DNA from: Flaccisagitta enflata
Taxonomy: Eukaryota; Chaetognatha; Sagittoidea; Aphragmophora
DNA length: 64,000 nt
NCBI GenBank assembly: GCA_965153355.1
Contig: OZ231127.1
Span: 63,612,001 to 63,676,000, forward strand
Direction of reading: 5' to 3'
Part shown: positions 11,945 through 26,506 of the stretch, in pieces
How the letters are laid out: each line of letters opens with the position of its first letter
Position numbering within the stretch: position 1 is the stretch's first letter
The notes under the pieces: generated by a model
What the model was told of the DNA's origin: nothing
Database searches by the model: none
Seen by the model: the letters and a program-made list of their open reading frames with translations, nothing else
Position numbers and translations under genes: made by a program

Positions 11945-12025
11945 TTTTTACGCGAGCATTACCGCTGGACCGATCGACCGACGGACCATCGAACCAAAGG
12001 ACCCATGAACGAACGGACTAAAAAT
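11945..12025 (+). mobile_element. Family H/C core fragment
   Basis: GCATTACCGCTGGACCGATC followed by GACCGACGGACC resembles the interior of subfamily C; ends are not visible. Confidence 0.4.
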
Positions 12026-12462
12026 GAAGAAATCACTTGACTGATTGAGAGCTTAGCAGTAAACAAGCAGGCATAACTCGAGGAGACTCTAAGATTGCCT
12101 CCCACACGTTTCTTTTCACCGGCTGAACGCAAACCAGCCCAAAATTTCCAAAATTTCAATCTGGCAAGAATTTGCAAAGGGAAGTTAAAGATTTACAAAT
12201 TCGTTTTGACCAACATCATTCAATCGATGAATAAATTTCAATGAATAAATTTCAATGAATGAATCATTCATAAGGCTTATGATAAGCACCAACACCATCC
12301 ATCTAACATCTGCAGAGAAGACTGCAGGAAAAGGAATTAGAAGATCTTCCGGGGATCTTATCATTACATTATGATTTATGTATCAATACAATTCGAATTC
12401 GCTTTGATAGGACAAAACGTAAAAAAAGATAAAACCCGACTGAACATGGAGATAAAACCCTT

Positions 12463-12885
<423 letters not shown>

Positions 12886-13072
12886 AGCTCAAGAAGACGC
12901 ATCATCGGCCGGACATCTCTTGGCCTCGGCCTTGATTTTCTTTTCCTTTTTTTTCTTTTTGTATTTGCTTGGATTGTCTTTCTCCGATTTCACAAAAACA
13001 CACTACATAAAACGAAGGAGCAGCTTAAAAAGTTCAATGCTTAGTTCTTTCAATATTTGGATTCAAATCATT

Positions 13073-13205
<133 letters not shown>

Positions 13206-13429
13206 GCCGTGGCCTTAGGCAATCCACAGAAATCTTTTTTTTTTCAAAGCAAATTTTGAAAGGAAATGTCACGTTTGTGTAATTCGTCAATCGTCATAGG
13301 CTGATATTGATCTGTTATTCATTTCCAATTACCAAGTCATCTTTTTTTCCCTTTTTATCGAATTTTGTTGTTTTATGCCAATAAATCAAATATTCGAATT
13401 CAAAATTCTATGGCGCAATCTTTCCCCTT

Positions 13430-13663
13430 TTTAGTAGCGGACACGCAACTTTATAAGAGGCATTGTCCGTCGGTCCGTCCGTCCATCCGTCCATCTGTCC
13501 AACCGTCGGTTCGTGTGAACAAGTTGAAAAGTGGGAAAACGAGCTTTTTAGAAGCTTTTGGCGTACGTATCTGTTGGAAAGGGAGTTGAGTGGGGCGTTG
13601 GCTGTGGATGGGGGATAGCCACCCCTGTCCACCCATCCGCAACGATATTGTGACAGCGCGTCA
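13430..13663 (-). mobile_element. Family H element, subtype GTTGCGGAC (diverged)
   Basis: Hairpin end AGTAGCGGAC/ACGCAACT at 13,433-13,450, CCGT-type array, inner word ATCCGCAAC near 13,636, and far end GTGACAGCGCGTCACTTGTT. One arm base is mismatched. Confidence 0.8.
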
Positions 13664-13773
13664 CTTGTTCTCTTAGCCTTAGGAGAATCATTAGAACGAG
13701 GAATTCGTTCTAGTAATTTTTGGGATATAATTTGTTAATGCCTTTTAATGTTCGGTTTTGTTTGTTTGTATTC

Positions 13774-13855
13774 TTAGTCGCATGCAACGCGACTCTACGC
13801 TCCTCTTTGTAGGTCTGTCGATCCTTCCATCTATCCGTCCGTTGGTCCTCACACT
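13774..13855 (-). mobile_element. Family H, hairpin-end fragment
   Basis: TTAGTCGCATGCAACGCGAC hairpin followed by TCTACGCTCCTCTTTGTAGG and a CCATC/CCGTCC array; the other end is absent. Confidence 0.65.
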
Positions 13856-14310
13856 TGACTTTTTCTATTCTTTTTTTTAAGCTTTAAGTCATGTTTAGTC
13901 ATTCTGGGTCATATTAAGTTCCAGATTCATTTAAAGACATCTTAAATAATTTATGTCCCGCACGCGACTTTTAGGTGTTGGCCTTGGTTTCGTTCGTGGT
14001 TTAAAACGCCACGAAAAAAAAACACCCGGACGATGTTCTTGTGAAAGTCATCTTTCATGACCTCTTATTCTATTCACCATGGGTTTCGTTCCAAGTCTAA
14101 AGTAATTTTTTTTTTATTTTATTTCCAATTTTGTCGCTTGCGATGATGACCAGAAAAAAATTGCAGTTATGATGAAGCTAAAGATCACCGAGAAGTTTTT
14201 TGATAACGATTTTCAGATGAGGTGAAAAAAATCGAGAGACAGAGCTAAAAAAAATGTCTGCGAGAAAAAATTGTGAAGAGAGTGAGACGTCAAACGTTTT
14301 TGAAACCTCT

Positions 14311-14488
<178 letters not shown>

Positions 14489-14605
14489 CTCATTTTTTTC
14501 TATTTTAGCGACGCGTGTTAACTTTTGTTTGTTCTTCCACAATCTGAGTACGAAGCGCTCAACCAGAAAAACCCCCAGTTTTTAGATTTCACGCATTATC
14601 TCGGT

Positions 14606-14808
14606 ATTTTTCTTCTTCTGCTTCTTCTTCTTCTTCTTCTTCTTCGTCTTCTTCTTCTTCTTCTTCTTCTTCTTCTTCTTCTTCTTCTTCTTCTTCTTCT
14701 CTTCTTCTTCTTCTTCTTTTTCTTTTTCTTTTTTTTTTTCTTTTTCATCTTCATCTCCTGTTCTTAATCTTCTTCTTTTTCTTCTTATTCTCTTCCTCTC
14801 CTTCTTCA
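14606..14808. repeat. (CTT)n microsatellite with pyrimidine tail
   Basis: About 120 bases of CTT grading into irregular pyrimidines. Confidence 0.95.
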
Positions 14809-14929
14809 TGCACTGATAATGAATATCTGGTCCCGCTCTGATGCCTTTAATATTTTCCTCAATATCTTAAACGAAAAAAAAACAAAAAAAAACGGCAAAC
14901 CCATGGGCAGATTGGGAGACACACAGGCA

Positions 14930-15008
14930 GAAGGACAATGACGGACATATAGAAAGACGGAAAGATAAAGTCAGACAGACATACATATAGAAAAACAGTC
15001 AGACAGAC

Positions 15009-15051
<43 letters not shown>

Positions 15052-15055
15052 AATT
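14930..15055. repeat. (CAGA)n and related tetranucleotides
   Basis: Degenerate GACA/GAAA words then about 45 bases of pure CAGA. Confidence 0.85.
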
Positions 15056-15171
15056 AAAAGAGATTACCCAATGGATAGATGGACGAATCAAGCCCGAACA
15101 CGGCACTGCGACGTTTACAAGCTGAAAGACAAAAAGATCGAGAGAAAAACAAATGCCACGAGAAAAACAAA

Positions 15172-15392
15172 AACAAGTTACGCGGGGTTACAATATAGTT
15201 CCGGACGGGTGGGCAGGGGCATCAATCCCCCATCCACACCCCAACCCACCAGGGCCAACCCCCAAACTCAAACTTACCCAAAAAGTATCTAAAATGTTCG
15301 TTTTCCCACTTTTCAACTCGATGACCTCCAATGGACCGACGGACCGATGGACGGATGGACGGACAAAACCTCTTATAACAGGTCTCACATTA
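15172..15392 (+). mobile_element. Family H element, subtype GTTGCGGAC (degenerate)
   Basis: Left end AACAAGTTACGCGGGGTTAC, subterminal AGTTCCGGACGGGTGGGC, GGACGGATGG array, then AAAACCTCTTATAACAGGTC; the hairpin is lost. Confidence 0.7.
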
Positions 15393-15970
15393 TAAGGCGG
15401 AAAAGTAAAATGATCAATATAGATAGTAAAAATGCCCTCAGCATGACGAAATTTGACATGGAGATAGCTAAGACCTACTATTTTGATGTAGAAAAGCGAT
15501 GCTGGTGACTTTCCTGCATGAAGGGCGAGGTAAAGGGTGTTTTACCAAAAGTGAGACGTCTTATTTTTGCTGATTTCTACGGAAAAAAGTTTTTAAAGGG
15601 AAGACATATACTGCCCGTCATTTTAAGAAGATGGGATGCAAAAAATCGCCATTTATTGCTTAATGTAGTTTGTTGATGCCGGAGGGTCAGTCAAGCAGAA
15701 AGAAGGCCCCATAAGTTGACAACAGATGAGGTAAGGAAGGTGAAGTCGAGCATCATCAATAAGAAGAAATTGTCTATTCCAAATTTGGTTACCTTTCACT
15801 AATTTGCATGATTACGTTCAATAGGAGATACCTGTCTATATTTTTGGGAGTTTCTTTCACTAAGTTTATAAAAATTTTTAAAATGAAGATAAACTGGTGA
15901 TATACATCGCTTGGATTGATTATATCAACATTTGTAATGCTCCTTACAACGAGTTTTCATCTCTTTCCGC
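15393..15970. other. Spacer, nothing recognised
   Basis: No supported ORF or element. Confidence 0.45.
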
Positions 15971-15974
15971 CTAG

Positions 15975-16015
15975 TTTTGTGAGACCTGTTAGAGTTGCGT
16001 GTCCGCAACTAAAAA
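15975..16015 (+). mobile_element. Family H terminal hairpin alone
   Basis: GTTAGAGTTGCGTGTCCGCA and ACTAAAAAAC: the hairpin AGTTGCG-TGTC-CGCAACT plus A-run without any element body. Confidence 0.6.
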
Positions 16016-16254
16016 ACAGCAAAAAAGATGAAATAAATGATTACAAAGAAAAAACAATGCCGATTGTCTGGTGGCTTCGAGGCGTGAAAAAGGTTATCGG
16101 AATTTTTTTTTCTGTGTTCGCGCGCGCGTGAAAAGAAAATGAGAGAGATTGGGAAAAAGAGGAGAGAAAAAGCGCTTGTTTGGGGTGGAGTCGATTTTAT
16201 AAAGGAAGTTGGCGTCGCAGTCGAAAAATAATGGCGAGGAAGCGGAGGAAGCAA

Positions 16255-16610
16255 AAGGGGGAAGAGGAGGAAGAAAAGAAAGGAGGCAGAGGAGGAAGAA
16301 AAGAAAGGAGGAAGAGAAGGACAGAGTGGGGGAAAGAGGAGGAAGGAACAGGATAAAGAGGATGATGATGAGGAAGAACAACATGAACAAGAACAAGAGC
16401 AAGACCAGGAACAAGAACAAAAACAAGTACAAGAAAATGAACAAGAACAAGAAAATGAAAAGAAGAACAAGAAGAACAAGAACGAGAAGAAGAAGAAGAA
16501 GAAGAATTAAGAAGAAGAAGAAAAAGAAATAGTAAAAGAAAAAGAAATAGCAAAAGAAAAAGAAAAAGAAAAAGAAAAAGAAAAAGAAAAAGAAGAAAAT
16601 GAGAAAGAAA
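16255..16610. repeat. Purine-rich (GAA)n/(GAAA)n tract
   Basis: Irregular GGA, GAACAA and GAA repeats ending in about 55 bases of AAAAGA-type words. All ORFs on both strands here are low-complexity. Confidence 0.85.
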
Positions 16611-16639
16611 GAAGATTTAAAGAAAGTCTCTCGCAATCA

Positions 16640-17075
16640 TTATCTACAAGAAGAAGCAAGTTCATAAAAACAACGTCGCGTGTCGGAGGTTTTCAACATC
16701 TTAAAGTTACAAAAATTCCCATTTGAAAACGGAGATCTAGTCAAGACAATCCCACCAGCAAAAAAGAAAAATAAACTTAATGACAGACCAAGGGACCAAC
16801 AGTTAGACATCCACTTGTAGGGTCACGTTACTAGCTCGCGCGCTTTAAAGTTAAAAAAAACATGTCGCTGTGCCAATGACAAACTGGAATTCGCGGATGG
16901 CTTGATCACAAGTTAATGACCCCCATAATCCGCAATAGCGATTCATGATGGCAATTACGAATTAGGAAAGAGAATAAATGACGGCAATAACAAATTAGTC
17001 GCGCCTTCTGCCCATCGTTTCAAATGACCAGTGCTTTTTAAGATTGCGTCTTTTTTGTCTTCTATCTTTTGCTTT
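16640..17075. other. Spacer, nothing recognised
   Basis: No supported feature. Confidence 0.45.
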
Positions 17076-17076
17076 T

Positions 17077-17370
17077 TTTAGTTGCGGACACGCAACTCTA
17101 AAAGAGGCTTTGTCCGTCCGTCGGTCGGTCGGTTGGTTGGTCGGTCGGTTGGTTGGTTGGTCCGTAGAGGTGATCGAGTCGAAAAGTGGGGAAACGCGCA
17201 TATCTGCCCCTGCCCACCCGTCCGCAACTGGGGTGAAGGGTTTGTCACATCCCTCGATTTCGCGCGTTTTTGGCGAGGCTGCTCCTGCCAAAGCGCCTAT
17301 CAGCCGTCCACTATCATTGCCCCGGCCCACCCGCATGCGACTAAGGTTGCCGTGTATCCGGCCCTGTTAA
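17077..17370 (-). mobile_element. Family H element, subtype GTTGCGGAC, composite
   Basis: Hairpin AGTTGCGGAC/ACGCAACT at 17,080-17,097, CGGTTGGT array, inner word GTCCGCAACT at 17,220-17,229, then a second left-end module (CCCACCCGCATGCGACTAAGG, in part) and GTGTATCCGGCCCTGTT. Two left ends suggest nested or fused copies. Confidence 0.8.
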
Positions 17371-17401
17371 ACATCAATCGTCTACGCCATCACCTCAAGC
17401 T

Positions 17402-17430
17402 GTTTTTTTTTTTTTTTTTTTTTTTTTTTT
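17402..17430. repeat. Poly-T tract
   Basis: 29 T in a row. Confidence 0.9.
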
Positions 17431-17779
17431 GCACTACCATCATCACCGTTTGTGGCACAATTGCGGCACTAGGAATTCTCACTCCTCATCCTTTGGTAAG
17501 AGGGTTAAATCTCCTTTTCCTGTCAAATATGTGACAAATGTCTTTCTTTTTCAGTCACATCGTCTCTCATCTTGCATTTGTCTTTTTCTGCCTATTGGGT
17601 CCTCTATTGCTTCCCCTCATGAATTTCTCTCTCCTTCAAATTTTCTTCGCTGGTTTCTGTCATCTTCCATTATTTCGTTTCTTTTTTCGTTCTTTCATTT
17701 TTTGCCATCTCGTTACTTCCATTTGTTCATTTATTCCTCTTTTTTTCTTCAATTCTTTTTCTTCCAATCTTTGTGCCTC

Positions 17780-17837
17780 CTTCCTTTCTTTCCTTTTTTT
17801 TTCTCATCTTTTCTTTCTTTCATTTATTTCCTTTCTC

Positions 17838-17908
<71 letters not shown>

Positions 17909-17925
17909 CTCTTTCTCTCTTTCTC

Positions 17926-17984
<59 letters not shown>

Positions 17985-18060
17985 ATCTTTCTTTCTTACT
18001 TTCATACTTTCTTTCTATCTTTCTTTCTTACTTTCTTACTTTCTTTCCTTCTTTGTTTCT
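17780..18060. repeat. (CTTT)n microsatellite
   Basis: CTTT array with ATCTTT and ACTTTC variants at its 3' side. Confidence 0.95.
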
Positions 18061-18349
18061 TGTTGACAATTACAACAATTACATCGCTTTACCTAAGCAA
18101 AGTTAGTAATAGTAGTATATCACAGGCATCAAAGCTCTCACTCACTGAGCAGTAAGTCGTGTGATGTAATTAATTCCACACAATGATTGTCACGTTTCAC
18201 GCCTGAACAAACTCAGGAAAACGAATCAGCTCAGCGTTCCATCCGTCTGGCGGCTCATCTTTTCATTCGGTCGAGACTCGAGAGTCTTCACTCCACACTC
18301 CCTTTAGACGTTAACAAAGTGGGCTTCCAAGTCCACATGAAAATGGGAT

Positions 18350-18512
18350 ATGTTATATGTTATGTTATGTTATATGTTATATGTTATGTTATATGTTATG
18401 TTATGTTATGTTATGTTATGTTATGTTATGTTATGTTATGTTATGTTATGTTATGTTATGTAATGTTATGTTATGTTATGTTATATGTTATGTTATGTTA
18501 TATGTTATAGAA
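18350..18512. repeat. (TTATG)n pentanucleotide array
   Basis: About 30 copies of TTATG with occasional TTATATG variants. Confidence 0.95.
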
Positions 18513-18759
18513 CGGATCTGGGTAATGGGCATACCTAAATACTTATATCGCCACGTTTCTTTCCTTTCAATTTCACATATAAGCAATATCATTTGCTCAA
18601 TAATAAACAAGCCCGACCGGGCAACGATGTGTTTGGGCTGTGTCTCAGCGTGTATTGATCATGTGACATATGTATGGAGAGACAGATGGACAAACAGACG
18701 GGTGAAAAGACTCTCAAAACATGTTGGTTGATCATTTGTTTCAGCGTAGGATCTCACCG

Positions 18760-19018
18760 TGGCCAAAAACAGCCGAGAAACGCGGTTTTTGCACAGGCGT
18801 AACAGATGGACGGACGGACGGACGGACGAACGGACGGACGGACGGACGGACGGATGGAAGGACGGACGGATGGACGGACGGTCGGTCAGACGGACGGACG
18901 GACGGACGGACGGACGGACGGACGGATGGACGGATGGACGGATGGACGGACGGACGGACGGACGGACGGAAGGACGGACCCTCTTATAGAGATGCAGTCC
19001 TGACGGACGCATGTAAAA
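18760..19018 (+). mobile_element. Divergent family H-like element
   Basis: A GACG/GATG array (18,807-18,978) followed by CCCTCTTATAGAGATGCAGT and GACGCATGTAAAAAG; GATGC/GCATG arms and the A-run match the family H right end. The left end is near GGCCAAAAACAGCCGAG. Confidence 0.6.
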
Positions 19019-19744
19019 AGCTACATGCTTAAACATCGAAGACTGGTGAAAAATCAAAGAAGAGAGTTGTTTTCTTAAGGATCCCTTTTGTAGAAACCTC
19101 TTTTGACTTTCTGCTTAAGCATTAAAAAAGAATTCAAAAGATTTACTTTTTTTTTTCAAATCACTGAAATCACTGAAAGGCTCTCCCAGCGGCGCTCATC
19201 TTTACACATACCATGTAAAATAGCTTTCCCGCCCATCTTCATTCAAATGTGAGTCAACATACGTCTCAAATGTCTTCGCGCCCTGAACTTAAAACAAAAA
19301 AGTCGCGATGAATTCAAGTTGAGTCTTATAAATGAAAATTGTTCCGCATGGTGATAACAGAAAAGAAATTGAAAAGATGATTGTTGAATGGCCTCCAATC
19401 TTCAAGTAAACAGATCTAAGCAAAATTCTTTTTCTCGGTGAGAAGGTTAAAACTCTTACATGATCTGTATGATCGGCTGCACCCATTGAAGAATCCATCG
19501 CTGCAGAGGTGCGGAGGTAGGAAGAATGATGCACTTGACCCATGGACCATGCACATGATATTGGTCTTGAGTCAGGGCTGACATTGGGCTTTTTGACCTG
19601 TTGATAGGTTGTACTGTAAAGAATTGAGGTTGGCAGTTGTGCTTCAACCTGGGTATCTAAGGCAACTTTTCGGTCTTCGGAGCTGCTGCCCCATTAAAGC
19701 GTACATGAAGTCTCAACTTGTACATGTAAAACTGAGAGAGAAAA

Positions 19745-19846
<102 letters not shown>

Positions 19847-19984
19847 ATCCCGATGGACGAAACATATTTATTGCGAGATCAAAGAGCTTAGAAGAAAACT
19901 TTTTTCTTATGACATCCATGTATTTGCAAAACGAATAAAAACCGTGAATTACTGCTAACAAACAAAGACAGGGGGTGAAATTCG

Positions 19985-20222
19985 AGAATGAATGAATGAA
20001 TAAATGAAAGAATGAATGAATGAATGAATGAATGAATGAATGAATTAATGAATGAACGAATGAATGAATGAATGAATGAATGAATGAATGAATGAATGAA
20101 TGAATGAATGAACGATTAAATGAAAAAATTAATATATGAATGAATGAATGAATGAATGAATGAATGAATGAATGAATGAATGAATGAATGAATGAATGAA
20201 TGAATGTTTTAATGAATGAATG
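19985..20222. repeat. (GAAT)n tetranucleotide array
   Basis: About 55 copies of GAAT with a few TTAAT and CGAAT variants. Confidence 0.95.
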
Positions 20223-21110
20223 GATTAGATTTTTTTAAAAATGAATTATTTCCTGAGTTTCACGGTGAGTTGAAGAGACACGCTAATGGAATAAGAGGTC
20301 GGGAGATGAATGTAAATGTCAAATTGGCGCTGCAGTGCAGTGTACAGTGATTCAACGGTTCCCCCCCCCCTTCTGCTACCTCGGCGACTCCCGCACAGTT
20401 TCCCACTTCCTTCCCCCCCCCCCTCCCTCACGCAAATACTGCAGAGTAAGCAGATTTGTTAGTAACAGAATTTTCAAGTTCTCCAAAGCTTTATCATGAA
20501 AGTGCATTGTCATGTCATAGAGATGATGCAAGTAAAATATATATCTAGTTTAGGTCAGTCTGTTCGTCTATCTTTTCACCTCCAGAATCTTTCAGTTTTC
20601 TTTTAGTTTTTAGTCGGTAACAACGACCAACGGTTGGACTGACTAGACGGACTAACTGGATCATTACGTCTTCGTCTCCTTTTTGTACATAAAAAGTTTT
20701 CTTCAGGCGAAGAACGATCCACGATGAGCATCTTTCAAAACATTTTAGCAATCTTTTTTGATCCTTTTGTTTTTGTTTCTGGTGATGATTCATTTGGTTT
20801 TGCGGCTTGGGAGGTCGCGCGCGTTTGCATAAATTTTCGCTATCTTTCATGTTGAAGTGATTTTAATATCAGATCTCGAGTTAATTGAGAGAACTCCGGA
20901 CGCGGGACTCTTTAGGCCGTAAATTACGTTCATAATGAAGTAAATTTGTGCGCTTCGAGGAACTTTGAGAGAGATGAAGAAAAAAAGATTGAGAGAAGAA
21001 CCTTTTATTTTATGAAGAGATCGAAGATGAAAAGTGTAGAAAGGGAAGAGGGACGGATGGTCCGATAATGGGGTGCATGGCACGGAGGAGGGAGAGTGTG
21101 AGCGAAAAAA

Positions 21111-21495
21111 AAACAAGGCCGGATACACGGCAATCCAGTCGCGGACGGTTGGGCAGGATCAGTAATGTGAAAACCACTCGGAATTCAAAAATGTGACCGA
21201 CCGACCGACCGACCGACCGACCGACCGACCGACCGACCGACCGACCGACCGACCGACCGACCGACCGACCGACCGACCGACCGACCGACCGACCGACCGA
21301 CCGACCGACCGACCGACCGACCGACCGACCGACCGACCGACCGACCGACCGACCGACCGACCGACCGACCGACCGACCGACCGACCGACCGACCGACCGA
21401 CCGACCGACCGACCGACCGACCGACCGACCGACCGACCGACCGACCGACCGACCGTCACGGCAAGGTGTAGAGTCGCGTGTCCGCGACTAAAAAG
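21111..21495 (+). mobile_element. Family H element, subtype GTCGCGGAC, with 262-bp (CCGA)n core
   Basis: Left end AAACAAGGCCGGATACACGG, subterminal AGTCGCGGAC at 21,137-21,146, a pure CCGA array at 21,194-21,455, and hairpin AGTCGCG-TGTC-CGCGACT at 21,472-21,489 followed by AAAAAG. The right arm with its neighbour bases (GTCCGCGACT) is the exact reverse complement of the left word. Confidence 0.9.
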
Positions 21496-21522
21496 TAGGA
21501 GAAAAAATTTTACTATTTAAAG

Positions 21523-21746
21523 AAACAAGTAACGCGGGGTTTCAATATCGTCGCGGACAGGTGGGCAGGGGCCTCCAATTCCAACCCCCATCTACGCCCC
21601 AAATCCAACCACCCTCCCCCCACACACAAGCATCTAGAACGCTTGTTTTCCACTTTCAAACTTGATGACCCTGGGCGGACCGACAGACCGACGGACGGAT
21701 GGACGGACAGACGGAAAATAGAGTCCCTAGTCCGCGACTAAAAACA
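21523..21746 (+). mobile_element. Family H element, subtype GTCGCGGAC
   Basis: Left end AAACAAGTAACGCGGGGTTT, subterminal GTCGCGGAC at 21,550-21,558, GACGGATGG array, right arm GTCCGCGACT at 21,730-21,739 then AAAAAC. The inner hairpin arm is mutated (AGTCCC). Confidence 0.85.
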
Positions 21747-21758
21747 CGTCAATTGTTA

Positions 21759-21767
<9 letters not shown>

Positions 21768-21855
<88 letters not shown>

Positions 21856-21920
21856 AGATAGACAGACAGACAGACAGCAGATAGACAGATAGAAAGTCAG
21901 ACAGTATGACAGACAGACAG
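21768..21920. repeat. (GA)n and (CAGA)n microsatellites
   Basis: About 88 bases of GA followed by CAGA words. Confidence 0.95.
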
Positions 21921-22022
21921 AAAGACCGACGCCGAGAGAAAGCGCGGACAATTTCCGGAATCGGTTTAAAATCGTAAGTTAATGGATTTCCATGATTTTT
22001 TTCTCACTTCTTTGGTTTCAAG

Positions 22023-22305
22023 ATTGAAAGTGGCAAAGAAAGATAATCAAAGCCCTGCACAAGGCCGCATTGCACATAAAGAGAATGTCAATGCACACTG
22101 CAAACAGTCACTTTGCACATGTAGTGAGACACAGAGCACCAAACAAAAAACCGCATTGCACATTAAGTACCAGACGCTAGATAAGGCCGTGTTACAAATG
22201 GAGAAACAGTCTTGCACATGCAATCAGGGCACTAGATATGAAAACATAGAAAAGCAGAGTATCGACTCTATGCACAGCAAGCCATGTACGACTGTGCGTT
22301 ATTGA
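22023..22305 (+). CDS. Doubtful ORF, Cys/Lys/Gln-rich
   Basis: A pyrimidine-rich stretch (TTCTCACTTCTTTGGTTTCAAG) precedes an open frame ending in TGA at 22,303-22,305. The peptide contains two related segments, CKQSLCTCSETQSTKQKTAL and LQMEKQSCTCNQGTRYENIE, and the DNA repeats the word TTGCACA several times, so this may be a degenerate tandem repeat instead of a gene. Nothing recognised. Confidence 0.18.
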
Positions 22306-22664
22306 TATTACAATCTTGGAATTTCCGCTCGACTTAAGTCTAAACTCCCCTATTTTGTCAACTTCCAAGTTCCCCACTGCGTCAAACTTTAGAAATTACC
22401 ATCCAGCTTGAAAATATACCATAAACCTCCCTCAAACCTGTCACCCCACCAAAATCACTTAAGAACCCATTGAAAAGCCTTTCCTTGGAGGCCCGTGCCT
22501 CTAAATCAAGGAAACACAACAATTCCATTTCCGTTTTCCTTTTCTTAAAAAAAAAAACAGGATGAAATTTAAAGCAGCAACCATTTTTGCGGCTTAGGCC
22601 ACTAAAATCATTTCCAAATGACCTCTGAGACTGGGAATTCCCGATTAGGGATCGTGGATGTGTC

Positions 22665-23160
22665 ACTCTGTGTGGGGAGGGAGGGTGGTTAAGTGAGAGA
22701 TTGTTGAGTGTGTTAGTGACTGCGTGTGGGAAGGAGGGGTGGTTAAGTGAGAGATTATTGAGTGGGTTAGTGACTGCGTGTGGGAAGGAGGGGTGGTTAA
22801 GTGAGAGATTGTTGAGTACGTAACTGCGTGTGGGGAGAAAGGGTGGTTAAGTGAGAGATTATTGAGTGGGTTAGTGACTGCGTGTGGGAAGGAGGGGTGG
22901 TTAAGTGAGAGATGGTTGAGTGTGTTAGTGACTTCGTGTGGGGAGGAGCGGTGGTTAAGTGAGAGATTGTTGAGTTTGTAACTGCGTGTGGGGAGGAAGG
23001 GTGGTTAAGTGAGAGATGGTTGAGTGTGTTAGTGACAGCGTGTGGGGAGGAGGGGTGGTTAAGAGTGAGATTGTTGAATGGGTTAGTGACTCTGAAAGGG
23101 CCCTACACGCTGTCAATGTGGCGAGGAAGGGTGGTTATGTGAAATTGAGTGTTGAGTGTG
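22665..23160. repeat. 54-bp minisatellite
   Basis: About nine units with GGAGGGGTGGTTAAGTGAGA and GAGTGGGTTAGTGACTGCGT; some units are about 6 bases shorter (GAGTACGTAACTGCG). Confidence 0.9.
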
Positions 23161-23521
23161 TAATTGACAGCTTGTATATAATTGTAGGGGTGACAGACAA
23201 AAAACCGACAAATTGAAAAAGACAAAACAAAACAAAAAAGTGGAAAAAAAGGAAGGAGAAAGAAAGACATACAGAGAAGGGGGAAAACTGAAGCGACGGA
23301 GCTTGTCAGATAGACAAAATAAAATCGTAACAATACAACGGGGATAAAGAGACACAAAGAGAATGGATCCATGGAGAAAGAGACAAGAATAAAAGAGGCA
23401 CAGGCCAGTAGACAACAACCAAAACACGAAAACAAAAAGACGGAAACCAAAAGACGGAAACCAAGAGACAAAAGGACGACGACGATGAATGGAGAAAAAA
23501 AACAAGGACAAGAGAAAAAGA

Positions 23522-23592
23522 CAACACGTAACGCGGGGTTACAAACCAACGGACCAACGGACAGACAAAGCCTCCCATAGAGTCGCTAGTTA
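23522..23592 (+). mobile_element. Family H remnant
   Basis: CACGTAACGCGGGGTTACAA joined almost directly to CGGACAGACAAAGCCTCCCA and TAGAGTCGCTAG; most of the body is deleted. Confidence 0.6.
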
Positions 23593-23760
23593 ACACCTGT
23601 CCGGATATTATTGTCCGAGTAGTGTCACAACTTTAGATGCCTCACTACTGCTGCTGAGGAACAATATAAATTTATGTTATTGGATGTCAGATGAGTATTT
23701 CCTAGTACGTTTCATATTGTTTTCTGTATATAATCCCATTTTGGTTGCTTCATATCAACT

Positions 23761-24045
23761 GCATTCGGAACTTCTGATTTCACCGCCTTTTCTGGTTTAA
23801 TTTTTCATCAAAACATTCTTTGTTATTGAATAAGAAGAGAATGAATATCTTAAACATCAAAGAGTGATGTCAATTAGAAGAATGAAGTTTTTGTCTTGCA
23901 GGGGATTTCATCAAAAATCGTTTTCACTCTTAACTTAATAGGAAAAAAATAAGAAAATGATGTACAAATAAAACTCAAACTTCATAGAACATGCAGGGTA
24001 AGACCCCTTTTTAGCTTCTCCCAGGGGCACGAGTTTTTATTCATG
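23761..24045 (+). repeat. Dispersed direct repeat, copy 1
   Basis: Starts GCATTCGGAACTTCTGATTT and ends CACGAGTTTTTATTCATG; about 285 bases that match 27,043-27,329 with moderate divergence. Confidence 0.85.
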
Positions 24046-24660
24046 TAATCACCCCTTGACCACTAGCCAGCAACGCCCAGGTATAAATTTTTCTATAGCG
24101 TTGGTTTGAATTCTTAAAGGGTTCACCTTTAAGAAATCCATAAAAAATCCATGGGCAAATTGAAAAACTTTTCAAAAGCTTTTTAGCCGTGAAATCCGCA
24201 TCTGAGTATCTATCTTAAAATAGATTTGATAGGTATCTGAAGTTGATTAGGTTTTTCTGGTAATTTTGCCATGATTTGCATGGGCAATGTTTTTACTGTT
24301 TTTGATCTAATTCGATTTTGTACGAAGCAATCGAAGCGAAATTCATAAGCAAAATGAAAAATTTTTCAAGCTCTAACTGGTGGAAAAATCTGCATGTTGC
24401 TAAATATCCCCATTATGATTTGACAGTCGTTTGATTTTGGGACAATAATATCCGGACAGGCGTTACGCGACTAAAAAGACAGAAAGATGCAAAATTAGAG
24501 GATGGCGACAGATATAGACAGCTAAATGGAACGACGGAGAGAAACAGATTGATGGAGAGTGGAATGGAGTTGAGTAACTGGCAAGACACGGTTTGTGATT
24601 TGAAAATCAAATTTAGGCGCCCAGTGGCTTTCCAGCGGACAACTTAATCAATCATTCGTG
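24046..24660. other. Spacer with a family H end fragment
   Basis: At 24,451-24,478 CCGGACAGGCGTTACGCGAC then TAAAAAG resembles a family H right end. Otherwise nothing recognised. Confidence 0.4.
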
Positions 24661-24699
24661 CGCCATTGCTGTAATGCAGTTGTTTGTTTTTGTTGTTTG

Positions 24700-24737
24700 G
24701 TTATTTTTGTTGTTTGGTTGTTGTTGTTGTTGTTTGG

Positions 24738-24826
<89 letters not shown>

Positions 24827-24860
24827 GGTAATGTTGTTGTTGTTTGTTGTTTATATTGTT
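24700..24860. repeat. (GTT)n microsatellite
   Basis: About 120 bases of GTT. Confidence 0.95.
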
Positions 24861-25159
24861 GCTTTTGTTTTTTATTTGGGTACAAAGGAAAACTCTGAAC
24901 TTTTGCTGTGTGAAACACTCAATCGACAAACCGGCGGCCGACAAGAAACTTACTGAAAGACGTGAGACGGCAAAAGATAAGCATTTAATCAGTGAGCGAG
25001 AATTTGTGACAAATCGTTTTTAGTCATCGATTCCAAAAAGCGACAGATTGTGGCAGCTCTTGGCAAATTGAGGAAGTCTGGCAGATTGTGGCAGATGGTC
25101 ATCAACAATAAAAGTCGGCGATTGAATTCAGACGCAATCCAAAACGCACTCACGCTAGT

Positions 25160-26120
<961 letters not shown>

Positions 26121-26124
26121 AAAG

Positions 26125-26506
<382 letters not shown>

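Noticed and set aside
18659-19057. ORFs rich in TDGRTDGR / VRPSVRPS
   Set aside because: They translate the GACG/GACC cores of family H and R elements and keep no frame between copies.
20545-20850. Minus-strand ORF of about 101 codons, Lys-rich
   Set aside because: Balanced composition but no splice sites, domain or repeat of its pattern; indistinguishable from chance.
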